Shown here: in pieces, positions 1 to 7,389 of the stretch
Position numbering within the stretch: position 1 is the stretch's first letter
Layout: every line of letters begins with the position of its first letter
NCBI RefSeq assembly: GCF_011319475.1
Contig: NZ_RCMC01000290.1
Location: 31,550-49,450, forward strand
Length of the DNA: 17,901 bases
Direction of reading: 5' to 3'
From: Candidatus Nitrosotalea sp. FS
Lineage (GTDB): Archaea; Thermoproteota; Nitrososphaeria; Nitrososphaerales; Nitrosopumilaceae
The notes under the pieces: model-generated
The model's input: the letters and a program-made list of their open reading frames with translations, nothing else
The model's database searches: none
Told to the model about the DNA's origin: nothing
Made by a program: the position numbers and the translations under genes

Positions 1-201
1 CTCCACATCTTCTGTTACAACAATCATCCCATTCTCATGAGCATATTTTATCACAGAATAGTCACTTGACAACTTTTTGCCTTCGGCAATTAGTTTTTTT
101 ACGCTAAATGCGTCATAACCAAACTCTTTTAGCTTGATATCAAATCCATCATACATCTCATCAACCAACACCTTCATTGTCAGTATCCGTTTGGGACTCA
201 T
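1..201 (-). CDS. DUF5615/PIN-like protein, N-terminal part (cut by window start)
   Basis: Reading leftward, the frame gives an N-terminus MKVLVDEMYDGFDIKLKEFG and continues open to base 1, so only the first 59 to 67 residues are present. An N-terminal MK-V-L-V-DE strand, a following helix ending in G-Y/H-D, and a later [IV]-[IV]-V-T-[ED]-D strand are the usual pattern of DUF5615, a PIN-like nuclease fold often found as a toxin partner. The two acidic positions seen (DE near residue 6 of the short form, ED near residue 56) fit its metal site. There are two possible starts: ATG at 199-201 or ATG at 175-177. The longer form is preferred only because a TATA-like element lies about 26 bases before it; the shorter form fits the family's usual start better. 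No antitoxin gene is visible on the upstream side within the window. Confidence 0.6.
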   Translation of the reverse strand, partial: MSPKRILTMKVLVDEMYDGFDIKLKEFGYDAFSVKKLIAEGKKLSSDYSVIKYAHENGMIVVTEDVE

Positions 202-222
202 ATTATTATGTTAGGATAGCAA

Positions 223-230
223 GAATATAC
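223..230 (-). promoter_or_regulatory. TATA-box-like element for the DUF5615 gene
   Basis: On the minus strand this reads GTATATTC. Its centre lies about 26 bases before the ATG at 199-201, the distance expected for a leaderless archaeal transcript. It sits only some 15 bases beyond the stop codon of the next gene upstream. This is a visual match, not a scored one. Confidence 0.4.
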
Positions 231-241
231 TGAAACAACAC

Positions 242-1243
242 TCATGAGTAGTTCTTTATTGCTTTAAGCAATTTTGTGTTATGTGCAAGGTGGTTTTCAG
301 GATAACAGTCAAGCATGATTCCATTTGTAATGTTATAGAATTGCCAGTTATTACAATGCGTATCATATTCAAATCTAGAATTATCAAATTTCCAGTCAAA
401 ACCGTTTCGTATTTTCACATCGGGGTAATTATGACCGCGTACAAGCGTTATGGTATTTGAATTATAATCTACAGTTATTTTTCCATACAGTGCATTAGGA
501 TATAGATAAACAACATGAGAATGAGTCGTGATTGCGTTAAACTCTTTTTGTGTGACGTATTCGTTGTGTAATAAAATTACCTTGTCATATTGTAGTAAAA
601 TCTCGGGATTTTTGTCCACGTCAATATCTGTAAGAGTGTAATATCCAAGTGAACCTAAAACATCAACGCCCTTTCCACTTGCAGTATATCCCAAGGGTGC
701 ATGAGTATAGATAACTGAAGTTAGACAGACGGTATTGCATTTACCATCATAATACGAGTAAAATCCGTGTTCAGAGTATGCAGACGCAGTAAAGACTGGA
801 ATAATCATCACAGATTTTCTAGTATCATTTTGTACAGAGATCTGCGCTAGACTATCTTGACTCAATTGTGATACAAAATTATCATCAAGCTCAATCACCC
901 CATGCCGTACAAGATACTCAACTCCATGAATAAATTCAACATCTGGAACTTGTCCATGATTCCAAGAATATGCAATCTTTTTTACAGAATCTGGAATGAC
1001 AGAATTGTCTTCTTCTTCCACAATATCCTCGACTGGAATAATCTGATGTTCCACAAGCCACCTCATACAGTTTGTAAAATCATCATCAGAGATCTCTTGT
1101 TGAGACCATTGTAGTGCAGTATGTTTTATCCAAGACGGCACAAGACGTGTTGAGGCATCAGACGGTGTTTGAGCATTACCAAGTTGAACAAATGATCCTA
1201 ACAGAATAGAAGTTACAAATACCAACATAACGACGTATTTCAC
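242..1243 (-). CDS. Secreted thaumarchaeal protein with two W-repeat modules and an unknown C-terminal domain
   Basis: This is a 333-residue exported protein of unknown function. Residues 1-25 are a signal peptide, with likely cleavage after the GNAQ region. Two copies of a ~36-residue module follow, at about 35-72 and 83-120. They share the pattern P-x-[WS]-[IV]-K-x(2)-A-x(2)-W-x(5)-[IV]-x-D-x(2)-F-x(6)-L-V-x-H-x-[IV]-I, which I know from many thaumarchaeal surface proteins. The region from about 145 to 333 is a separate globular domain with cysteines at 169, 173, 297 and 313. It contains a strand-turn block YDKVILLHNEYVTQKEF and a WKFDNSR...CNNWQFYN block. This domain recurs in thaumarchaeal secreted proteins but I cannot name a function. 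The start codon is GTG at 1241-1243. An internal ATG five codons on is possible but would shorten the signal peptide. It is divergent from the CorA gene. Confidence 0.8.
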   Translation of the reverse strand: MKYVVMLVFVTSILLGSFVQLGNAQTPSDASTRLVPSWIKHTALQWSQQEISDDDFTNCMRWLVEHQIIPVEDIVEEEDNSVIPDSVKKIAYSWNHGQVPDVEFIHGVEYLVRHGVIELDDNFVSQLSQDSLAQISVQNDTRKSVMIIPVFTASAYSEHGFYSYYDGKCNTVCLTSVIYTHAPLGYTASGKGVDVLGSLGYYTLTDIDVDKNPEILLQYDKVILLHNEYVTQKEFNAITTHSHVVYLYPNALYGKITVDYNSNTITLVRGHNYPDVKIRNGFDWKFDNSRFEYDTHCNNWQFYNITNGIMLDCYPENHLAHNTKLLKAIKNYS

Positions 1244-1405
1244 ATATCTTTTGATGGCATAATAGTTTTAGACGTTACGAATATTTGCAGCAACAGTTTT
1301 TACAACATAATAAAAATAGTCTTGTTTTTGACTAGTTTCAACAGATTTTTTATCAAGACATATAGATTATGAAAAATACGAGGTAAGTTTTTGTTCACGA
1401 ATAAG

Positions 1406-1415
1406 TGTATATAAG
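1406..1415 (+). promoter_or_regulatory. TATA box of the CorA-type gene, probably leaderless
   Basis: The sequence TGTATATAAG is a strong archaeal TATA element. Its centre is about 26 bases before the ATG at 1436, so transcription should begin at or very near the start codon. No Shine-Dalgarno sequence precedes that ATG, which agrees with a leaderless mRNA. Confidence 0.65.
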
Positions 1416-1435
1416 TCCAAATTTTCCTCTAAGAC

Positions 1436-2479
1436 ATGATAAAGGCAATTAGTGCAGCAGGGTTACAAGATGGAACACCATTCAAAAAACCCACAGTAGA
1501 TCTTGAGGAACTTACTGCAATAACATCGTCTGGGCACCTTACTTGGATTGAGTGTGTTGTAGATAATATCATAGAAGATACTCCAAAAGTTCTAGAAAAA
1601 TTGAGTATTTCTATGGAGCCATCAGTATTATTATCAGGATATGTATCAAGTTATGAAGATAGAGGAGAAACATTGGGTCTTATGATTCCGTTTGTCGTAC
1701 CAGGAAACAACAAAACTATCACTGCTCCAATTTTGATTTTTATGAAAAAAGATTTGATAGTAACTATTCATGACGATTATGGTGGAAAAATCACCCGACT
1801 GTATAATTATGCTCCGACGCTTTTACGAAAACTTCCAAAAGAAGCAGACAGTTGGGCAGACAGACAAACAATACTTTTAGCAAGAATTATAGATGAAATA
1901 AGTGAGGCCAATTTTTCAATATTGCGCCTTATAGTTGAAAGAGCAGAACAATTTGAGATCGATATTGCAGGTTCAAGGCAAGTTACAAGAGACATTTCAT
2001 TAGAGTTATCAAACGTACGAACATCACTTTTGACTTTTTTGAATGCAATATGGGCTACATATGATACGGTCCACAACCTAAAGCACGGAGATGCAGACAT
2101 GGTATCAGATGACGAAGTTATTCTTGCAAAGTTTGAGGTAATTCTTGGAAGATTAGATAGACAAATACAAATGTCAGAAAACGTCATGCAGATGGTAGCT
2201 ACAGGAGTCAATGTAGTTCAGACCGAAGTTACAAACAAGGTGACAATACTCATCATTTGGTGGACAGTGGCAGGAACAGCTGAGCTTGTGCCAAACACCA
2301 TAGCTACGGTCTTTGGACTATATCCAAATCATGAAGTCGTGTTTTGGCCAATTGTGGGTACGATTCTTGGATCAGCAGTACTTGCAACAGGAGTTGCATA
2401 TTTTTACGTAAGAAAGTTCTTTGGCAAGTCGCTAGGATTAGAAAGATTGAAAAAATTCAGAAGAAAAGCAGTAAAATAA
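1436..2479 (+). CDS. CorA-family divalent cation transporter, atypical (no GMN signature)
   Basis: This is a 347-residue protein with the CorA layout: a soluble alpha/beta N-terminal domain (about 1-130), long helices (about 140-265), and two C-terminal membrane segments (about 268-295 and 301-326), ending in a basic tail. CorA proteins form pentameric channels for Mg2+ or other divalent ions across the cell membrane. The end of membrane segment 1 aligns with the family: LVPNTIATVFG corresponds to the usual F-[IL]-P-L-T-x-I-A-G-x-[YF]-G. The residues that follow are G-L-Y (294-296), not the G-M-N selectivity motif. The substrate is therefore uncertain; Zn2+ or Co2+ transport or export, or a non-transporting role, is possible. 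The ATG is supported by the TATA spacing. The gene stands alone, divergent from the secreted protein gene and followed by the SNF2 gene after 175 bases. Confidence 0.8.
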   Translation: MIKAISAAGLQDGTPFKKPTVDLEELTAITSSGHLTWIECVVDNIIEDTPKVLEKLSISMEPSVLLSGYVSSYEDRGETLGLMIPFVVPGNNKTITAPILIFMKKDLIVTIHDDYGGKITRLYNYAPTLLRKLPKEADSWADRQTILLARIIDEISEANFSILRLIVERAEQFEIDIAGSRQVTRDISLELSNVRTSLLTFLNAIWATYDTVHNLKHGDADMVSDDEVILAKFEVILGRLDRQIQMSENVMQMVATGVNVVQTEVTNKVTILIIWWTVAGTAELVPNTIATVFGLYPNHEVVFWPIVGTILGSAVLATGVAYFYVRKFFGKSLGLERLKKFRRKAVK

Positions 2480-2540
2480 TTTCAAGAAAACTACCTTTTC
2501 AGGCACTTATTTGCTTTAAACATAAATTCTTTGCAAAAGA

Positions 2541-2574
2541 GGCATATTTCCTTTAAAAATCATTTAAAGATGCC
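2541..2574. repeat. Imperfect inverted repeat between the CorA and SNF2 genes
   Basis: The inner arms CTTTAAA (2551-2557) and TTTAAAG (2563-2569) are perfect and separated by five bases. The outer arms GGCAT (2541-2545) and ATGCC (2570-2574) are also perfect, with a five-base bulge on the left side. It could be a stem-loop at the 3' end of the CorA mRNA or a regulator site upstream of the SNF2 gene. The rest of the 2480-2654 gap holds a possible weak TATA element at about 2615-2624 and nothing else I can name. Confidence 0.4.
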
Positions 2575-2654
2575 ATAAAGGGAAAATACGCGATCAACGG
2601 AGCAAAGTAAAAGATTCATAAATCGAGTTTACCAATGTCGAAGAATTATAGCTT

Positions 2655-4373
2655 ATGAAAGAATTCGGCACCCTTGAATACGTTTTGGACACGTATTCAA
2701 AAAACTGGACTTGGAAACTAACCGGCCCCAGGGCAGTAAGCATGGTAGCACGCGTCATACCCCACGCATGGTATGGTAATGGTCCAGAGGAGGCCATCGT
2801 TCCAGATACGGTCCAAAACGTAGAGAAGATAAAATGGATTATGGATAGATATCCACTTGAGATAAGATCAAAATCAATATGGCATAGAAAAGTTCGTAAG
2901 GTCATTGTCCCACAAAAAAAATGGACAAGAATAGAAAAACTCCGCAAGGCAACCCCAGGTTCACAGTTTCGTGGTAACCTGCTTGATTTTCAAAGAGAAG
3001 GCTTGGACTTTTTATTAAAATCATATGGCAACGCATTGCTTGCAGATGAAATGGGTCTAGGCAAAACTGTCCAGACCCTGGCATATCTTGCAACAGAGAA
3101 ACAGACATTTCCAGTACTGATTGTTGCTCCACTTGTAACACTTAACAACTGGCAAAGAGAAACCCAGAAATTCCTCAAAAAACGCAGTCGCAATGGAAAA
3201 ATCTCAGAAAACGAATATCCATCATCGGTTCTCATAAGAACTGGAAAAGCCCAAGAACTTGGAAAATATGACGTCTACATCATAAATTATGATTTGTTGC
3301 ACAAAAGAATGGATGACATTGCAAAACTAAACATCAAGACGCTTGTATGCGATGAAGTACAACATCTTAGATCAAAGACCACTAAAAAATACACAGCTGT
3401 GAAAAAACTTGCAGCACTGGATTCTGTAAAATACAGAGTTGGACTATCAGGAACACCAATTTACAATAGAGGTTCAGAGATATGGCCAATTGTAGACATA
3501 CTAAGACCAGGTCTTCTTGGGACATTTGAAGAGTTTTGTGAATACTTTTGCTATGTAAATGAAAAAGGAAAGGCGATTGTTCTTGAGAACAAGCGTGCAA
3601 GTTTGGGAGAGGAACTACGAAAACATGTCATGTTGAGACGAAAAAAATCGGATGTTCTAAAAGAACTAAAAGACAAGGTAAGATACAAGGAGCTTATTGA
3701 TTCGGATATCAATTATTATCAAACAGAACTTGGCAAAATTTGGGAGAGATTGGAAGAAGAACAAAAAAGTGCAACAAGTGCCTTTGACAAGTTTTCATCA
3801 TACAAGAGAGCAATACAGAGTGAGAGACAGGCAGCAGGTGTTGCAAAAGTTCCACATGTGATAGAGTTTGTCAAAAACATAATGGAGATTGAAGAAAGTG
3901 TCGTAGTATTTTGTCATCACAAGGCAATTCATGAATTACTTCACAGAAGCCTTTCAGAGTATTCACCAGCATCAATCATAGGAGGTCAGAGTGACAAGGA
4001 AAGACAAGAAGGAATAGACAGATTCCAAAATGGTGAGACCAAGCTAATCATTGCAGGCCTCCGAGCTGGAAATGTTGGTATAAACTTGAGCAAGGCACGA
4101 TATGTCATATTTGCAGAGCTTGACTGGAGTCCTGCAATACACAGACAGGCAGAAGACAGACTGCACAGAATCGGACAAAAAAATACAGTGTTTGCATATT
4201 ATCTCATGGGTAACGGCACTCTAGATGATCATGTTGCAAACGTTCTGGTTGACAAGAGTTATGAAATTGATGCAATCATGGATGAAAAAGCAGAGACATT
4301 TGAGAACAAGGAAAAGGCAGAACTTATCCTAGCACAGATTCATGACAAACTAACACATAGCATAACCAGATAG
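2655..4373 (+). CDS. SNF2-family DNA-dependent ATPase (SMARCAL1/Rad54-like core)
   Basis: This is a 572-residue superfamily 2 ATPase that should move along or remodel DNA or protein-DNA complexes, for example at stalled forks or during transcription or repair. Two RecA-like domains are present. Motif I is DEMGLGKT (131-138), motif Ia is LIVAPLVTLNNW (155-166), motif II is DEVQ (233-236), motif III is GLSGTP (263-268), motif V is AGNVGINLSKA (471-481), and motif VI is Q498 with RLHRIGQ (502-508). Residues 1-100 are a short N-terminal region without a recognisable HIRAN, chromo or zinc-finger domain. Motif II carries Gln where most SNF2 proteins have His (DEAH/DESH). The compact size and short inter-domain insert resemble SMARCAL1-like or bacterial HepA/RapA-like cores rather than large chromatin remodellers. 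Its stop codon lies two bases from the stop of the convergent small gene. Confidence 0.93.
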   Translation: MKEFGTLEYVLDTYSKNWTWKLTGPRAVSMVARVIPHAWYGNGPEEAIVPDTVQNVEKIKWIMDRYPLEIRSKSIWHRKVRKVIVPQKKWTRIEKLRKATPGSQFRGNLLDFQREGLDFLLKSYGNALLADEMGLGKTVQTLAYLATEKQTFPVLIVAPLVTLNNWQRETQKFLKKRSRNGKISENEYPSSVLIRTGKAQELGKYDVYIINYDLLHKRMDDIAKLNIKTLVCDEVQHLRSKTTKKYTAVKKLAALDSVKYRVGLSGTPIYNRGSEIWPIVDILRPGLLGTFEEFCEYFCYVNEKGKAIVLENKRASLGEELRKHVMLRRKKSDVLKELKDKVRYKELIDSDINYYQTELGKIWERLEEEQKSATSAFDKFSSYKRAIQSERQAAGVAKVPHVIEFVKNIMEIEESVVVFCHHKAIHELLHRSLSEYSPASIIGGQSDKERQEGIDRFQNGETKLIIAGLRAGNVGINLSKARYVIFAELDWSPAIHRQAEDRLHRIGQKNTVFAYYLMGNGTLDDHVANVLVDKSYEIDAIMDEKAETFENKEKAELILAQIHDKLTHSITR

Positions 4374-4375
4374 AT

Positions 4376-4546
4376 TCAGACTTCACGTACTTTGTATTGA
4401 TCAAAGAAATCCTGACCTTCACCTAGTTTTTCAGTCAGAAAGGATTCTAGCTTTTTTATGACATCAGTCCTTGACATTTTGCCTTCGATTGTATCATAGT
4501 ATGGAGCATCAGACTCGCGGAATTTTTTATAACTCATTGCCTTCAT
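4376..4546 (-). CDS. Small conserved-looking protein of unknown function
   Basis: This is a charged 56-residue protein beginning MKAMSYKKFRESD, without a signal peptide or membrane segment. It has an N-terminal part rich in K, E, D and Y, and a predicted amphipathic helix (DVIKKLESFLTEKLGEG). I do not recognise a family. An ATG three codons later and a GTG five codons earlier (at 4559-4561) are alternative starts. The ATG at 4544-4546 is chosen because a TATA-like element (minus strand CTGTATAAC, 4588-4596) would place the transcript start just upstream of it. It is convergent with the SNF2 gene, with stop codons only two bases apart, and lies 49 or more bases downstream of the Lrp-like gene on the same strand. 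Confidence 0.6.
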   Translation of the reverse strand: MKAMSYKKFRESDAPYYDTIEGKMSRTDVIKKLESFLTEKLGEGQDFFDQYKVREV

Positions 4547-4610
4547 GATATAAAACAACACACACTAACACAAGTAGTTTTGTTTTGTTATACAGCAATA
4601 GAATGTAATC

Positions 4611-4877
4611 TTAGAATCTAGTTGCTATGACAAGGGTTGTAGTTGCATGAACGTTTGGAATCTTGCGGATCTTGTTTTCAATGATTTCCTTGAGGGATTC
4701 CACAGTATGAGATTCTACAATAGCCAGTATATCATGTGGGCCTGTTGTTCTGACACATTCTTTTACGCCTTGTATCTCACGGATTTCGTCAATGATTCTT
4801 CCCTCAGAACCCGATTCACAGTTAATCATTACACATGTAGTTTCGGTGTTTCTATCTAGCTGTGATGCCTGGAGCAT
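4611..4877 (-). CDS. Stand-alone Lrp/AsnC ligand-binding (RAM) domain protein
   Basis: This is an 88-residue single-domain protein with the beta-alpha-beta-beta-alpha-beta order of the Lrp/AsnC C-terminal domain. It shows the hallmark blocks V-[KR]-E-C, T-G-x-[HY]-D-[IL]-[LI]-A-x-V-E, L-K-E-I-I-x-N-K-I-R-x-I-P, and a final T-T-L-V-I. There is no helix-turn-helix, so it cannot bind DNA by itself. Such stand-alone RAM proteins form ring oligomers that bind amino acids or other small molecules and may co-assemble with full Lrp proteins. The ATG at 4875-4877 is chosen over the upstream GTG at 4887-4889, because the TATA element centred near 4905 then gives a leaderless transcript and the shorter N-terminus fits the family. 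Confidence 0.85.
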   Translation of the reverse strand: MLQASQLDRNTETTCVMINCESGSEGRIIDEIREIQGVKECVRTTGPHDILAIVESHTVESLKEIIENKIRKIPNVHATTTLVIATRF

Positions 4878-4898
4878 AAATAGTATCACACCATTTTT

Positions 4899-4911
4899 TG
4901 CATATTATGCA
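4899..4911. promoter_or_regulatory. 13-bp palindrome overlapping the TATA box of the Lrp-like gene
   Basis: Arms TGCATA and TATGCA flank a single central base. On the minus strand the core reads ATAATAT and is centred about 27 bases before the ATG at 4875-4877, so the palindrome covers the likely TATA box. A dimeric repressor bound here would block TBP. This may equally be a TATA element that happens to be symmetric. Confidence 0.45.
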
Positions 4912-5006
4912 TACTCAACAACATAGCTGATTTATCATAACATTAGCTTAATCGATCACATATTTTCTAGAAAAACACCATAGCGTGGAATTTTTTGAAC
5001 AACATG

Positions 5007-5016
5007 TGTATAAAAT
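5007..5016 (+). promoter_or_regulatory. TATA box of the 54-residue gene
   Basis: The sequence TGTATAAAAT lies about 48 bases before the ATG at 5060. Transcription would begin near 5037, leaving a short A-rich leader of roughly 20 bases without a clear Shine-Dalgarno sequence. Confidence 0.5.
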
Positions 5017-5059
5017 TTCGTCCCAAGAATCAAATTGAAAAATAAAATCAAGTAAAAAA

Positions 5060-5224
5060 ATGTCAAGTCAAACACTAGGCGAACTTGTAAAGATAGCTGA
5101 CAAGATAACAGTTGATGAGATCAAAGGTAAGAAAGTAACACTGAAGATAAGCTGGTTTGATCTAAAAGGAGTAAGAAAATCAAAGAAATTCCTCCTTACT
5201 GAAAAAGACAAGATTGAATTTTAA
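5060..5224 (+). CDS. 54-residue lysine-rich protein of unknown function
   Basis: The frame begins MSSQTLGELVKIADKITVDE and ends LLTEKDKIEF. It starts with an ATG behind a good TATA box and has 10 or more lysines. The predicted secondary structure is one helix (LGELVKIADKI) followed by strands (KVTLKISWFD, KKFLLT). I do not recognise a family. The clean promoter, the coding-like codon use and the position between two other short genes argue that it is real. A T-rich stretch at 5261-5274 follows and may end its transcript. It is convergent with the small acidic gene at 5283. Confidence 0.65.
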   Translation: MSSQTLGELVKIADKITVDEIKGKKVTLKISWFDLKGVRKSKKFLLTEKDKIEF

Positions 5225-5260
5225 ATAAGACAACTTGCTTCTTGAACTAAATCCAAATTC

Positions 5261-5275
5261 TCTTTTTATATTTTA
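5261..5275 (+). terminator. T-rich stretch between convergent small genes
   Basis: The plus strand reads TCTTTTTATATTTT, the kind of U-rich run that ends archaeal transcription without a hairpin. It lies about 37 bases after the stop codon at 5222-5224. The same AT-rich segment may serve the gene arriving from the other strand. Confidence 0.35.
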
Positions 5276-5282
5276 AAATTTA

Positions 5283-5417
5283 TTATAGTAACAGATCCTT
5301 TGTATCAGAATCATCAAAGAATTCTCTCAAGTCGTCGTGATCTTCGAATTCAAACTGGTCAAGATCATCAAGATCTGTTTCAACAACATCAAGTTTCTTG
5401 GATGTAGTATTTTTCAT
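5283..5417 (-). CDS. 44-residue highly acidic protein of unknown function
   Basis: The frame encodes MKNTTSKKLDVVETDLDDLD, continues with QFEFEDHDDL and REFFDD, and stops with CTA-TAA. About one third of the residues are Asp or Glu, clustered after a short basic N-terminus. It begins 10 bases after the stop codon of the 653-residue deacetylase gene on the same strand, so it may be translated from that mRNA; no separate strong TATA element is visible. A role as an adaptor or a DNA-mimic-like acidic tail can be imagined, but nothing in the sequence shows it. The frame is a real ATG-to-stop reading frame with a coherent composition, but its length keeps confidence moderate. Confidence 0.55.
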   Translation of the reverse strand: MKNTTSKKLDVVETDLDDLDQFEFEDHDDLREFFDDSDTKDLLL

Positions 5418-5427
5418 ATCACACTAT

Positions 5428-7389
5428 TTAGTTCAAGACCGGTTTTGCTGTAGATGCATGGTTTTGAATTGTCATGTCAAAGTTATTCTTTGTACCATCC
5501 ACTGTGACAAACATATTGCCAAGTACGGTACCGTTACTGGCCTTTACTACTTTGAAGACATAGTCCCCTACTTGCATTGACCAGAAATAACCCTCACCGT
5601 GTATGTTAACTGGAGATTCTGATAATTTGTTTCCCTGATCATCATACATTTGAACAGCATATGTCTGTCCATTAGAAGGCAAGACTTTGGTTTGGTTGTA
5701 TACTTTGACCGTGATGAGATTCTCTATCATAGAATGCCAAGGCGCAACTAGTTTGATTTTATTAATACTTTCAGGCTGTAATGTCACATGGTCAGATGAG
5801 AACGTCAGATGATTGTTTATCTTTACATCAACGATGTAGTAATTACTATCATCATTTGTAGATGGGAGTGAAAATCTGGTTGCAGACCCATCAGAACCAG
5901 TAACTCCGGTTGCTCGCGTTTTATTATCTTGAGATCTTATGGATACACTAGCACCAGAAATTGGTGTTTGCCCATCATCGAAATATGCAGAAACAAGTAT
6001 AGTTCCACCCCATGGAATATTGACATCAGTATTCTGGTTTCCGCTATCAAGTGTAACCAGATTTACACTTGAAAGCATACTGTTAACAAACGTCTGTATC
6101 TTGTATTGGTGATACATTGGAAGTGTTACGGTGTAAGGATTATCAGATACAGTTGGTAACTCCATGTAAGGTTTAGTATCAAAATCGCGATAGATTTTCA
6201 TTGATAACATACGAGCATTTGCAGGATCAGCACTAGGATATTGTACGTTCATTGTCAACGAGCCATTTGGTTCTACATATTTTACAACTTTTGGCGGTTC
6301 TGTGGAGTCTACTGAATTAGAAACATCAACGTCAGATGACGGTTTTGAAACAGTGGCATTGACAGGTTTTGGAGTAGTTGCAACAGGTTTTACAACCGGT
6401 GAAACACTTACACGATCAAGTCCAGCAATTTCAGAAATTGTCGATATGTGGATGTGTTTTGATTTGACATAGTCGATTATACTTGCAAGTTCATCAAGAT
6501 GTGTTGTATCAACAGTGTTGATGTATTGACCATTTACAAGTGTTGCAAAATTCTGTGGATGTATTAAAAATACATCATATCCATATTTTGTGATGTGTGA
6601 ATTAATACTATCAATTACCCTATCTTTTGGAATGTTTGTCCAATATGTCTCATTCCCAGTATCAGATTCAAATTCAGTCATCGATGGGATGTGGTATAGT
6701 CCTAGCGAATCTTTATTTGCAGTTATTTTTCCCTTGACTAAAACAAATTTGTCCTCGCTCCACATACTAGAGCTGATTACGTTCATTTTCAGTTGTTTTA
6801 TTGCCTTTAGAGTGTCATTATCATACATACCATATGGTACAAGAAACGCATTTGGCTTTTTGCCAAACATCTTGTTTAATTCTTGATTAGTTTTATTCAT
6901 CAAGGTGATCTGTTGGGATAGGCCCATGGTAGCAAAGTCCTCATGCCTCCAACCATGATTTGCCATCTCGATAGCTGTGTGTCCCGGTTTGAGATTGTTT
7001 TGTAGATATGAGACTAGTTTACTATCTTGGGTGAGATTATAACCAGTAATTCCAATACTGAGACTTGCATTTTTCTTTTGAAATACATCCATGATTTTCA
7101 TTTGGATATCAGACAAGTATGACCCTTGTACACCATCCAACCTGAACACGATACAGGGACAGGTGTTTGTGCTGGAAACAGCATTTGCCGCAGATAGATT
7201 ATTTACTGTTGCAGGTTTGGAAAGGATAGGAAGCGTTGTTACCACAGACTTGGTATTTGTATTAACACCGCCATTTCCAGGCGAAATTGCCAATGCAGGT
7301 TGCATTACAAAGAATATTAGAAGTAATGTAAAAATAGAAAATATGAATAGGGATTTATTGTATATTCTACCATAGTGTATTTCATTCAT
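5428..7389 (-). CDS. Secreted NodB-like polysaccharide deacetylase with Ig-like C-terminal domains (metal-site Asp replaced)
   Basis: This is a 653-residue exported protein. A signal/membrane segment lies at about 13-34. The NodB (carbohydrate esterase 4) domain spans about 76-322, and linker and beta-rich domains follow. One Ig-like unit at about 460-545 has the block ILVSAYFDDGQTPISGASVSI; another beta-domain covers about 550-640. NodB domains remove N- or O-acetyl groups from sugar polymers with a metal held by Asp-His-His. Motif 1 here reads CPCIVFRLDG: Asp85 is present, but the second Asp, a metal ligand in the family, is Gly86. Motif 2 HGWRH (145-149) and the late His (LIHPQNF, H277) are intact. 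Arg of motif 3 is replaced (LVPYG, 183-187). Activity may therefore be low or absent. The ATG at 7387-7389 is followed by a good signal peptide. It is divergent from the jelly-roll gene. Confidence 0.88.
   Translation of the reverse strand: MNEIHYGRIYNKSLFIFSIFTLLLIFFVMQPALAISPGNGGVNTNTKSVVTTLPILSKPATVNNLSAANAVSSTNTCPCIVFRLDGVQGSYLSDIQMKIMDVFQKKNASLSIGITGYNLTQDSKLVSYLQNNLKPGHTAIEMANHGWRHEDFATMGLSQQITLMNKTNQELNKMFGKKPNAFLVPYGMYDNDTLKAIKQLKMNVISSSMWSEDKFVLVKGKITANKDSLGLYHIPSMTEFESDTGNETYWTNIPKDRVIDSINSHITKYGYDVFLIHPQNFATLVNGQYINTVDTTHLDELASIIDYVKSKHIHISTISEIAGLDRVSVSPVVKPVATTPKPVNATVSKPSSDVDVSNSVDSTEPPKVVKYVEPNGSLTMNVQYPSADPANARMLSMKIYRDFDTKPYMELPTVSDNPYTVTLPMYHQYKIQTFVNSMLSSVNLVTLDSGNQNTDVNIPWGGTILVSAYFDDGQTPISGASVSIRSQDNKTRATGVTGSDGSATRFSLPSTNDDSNYYIVDVKINNHLTFSSDHVTLQPESINKIKLVAPWHSMIENLITVKVYNQTKVLPSNGQTYAVQMYDDQGNKLSESPVNIHGEGYFWSMQVGDYVFKVVKASNGTVLGNMFVTVDGTKNNFDMTIQNHASTAKPVLN

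Noticed and set aside
1318..1336. Small inverted repeat TAGTC/GACTA between the divergent promoters
   Set aside because: Five-base arms with an eight-base loop are expected by chance in a 192-base AT-rich gap.
1807..2211. Open minus-strand frame of about 134 codons inside the CorA-type gene
   Set aside because: It is antisense to the well-supported helical domain of the transporter and lacks a promoter or Shine-Dalgarno sequence.
6590..6886. Open plus-strand frame of about 98 codons inside the 653-residue deacetylase gene
   Set aside because: It lies wholly opposite a clear NodB domain, and its product has no recognisable features beyond hydrophobic chance segments.
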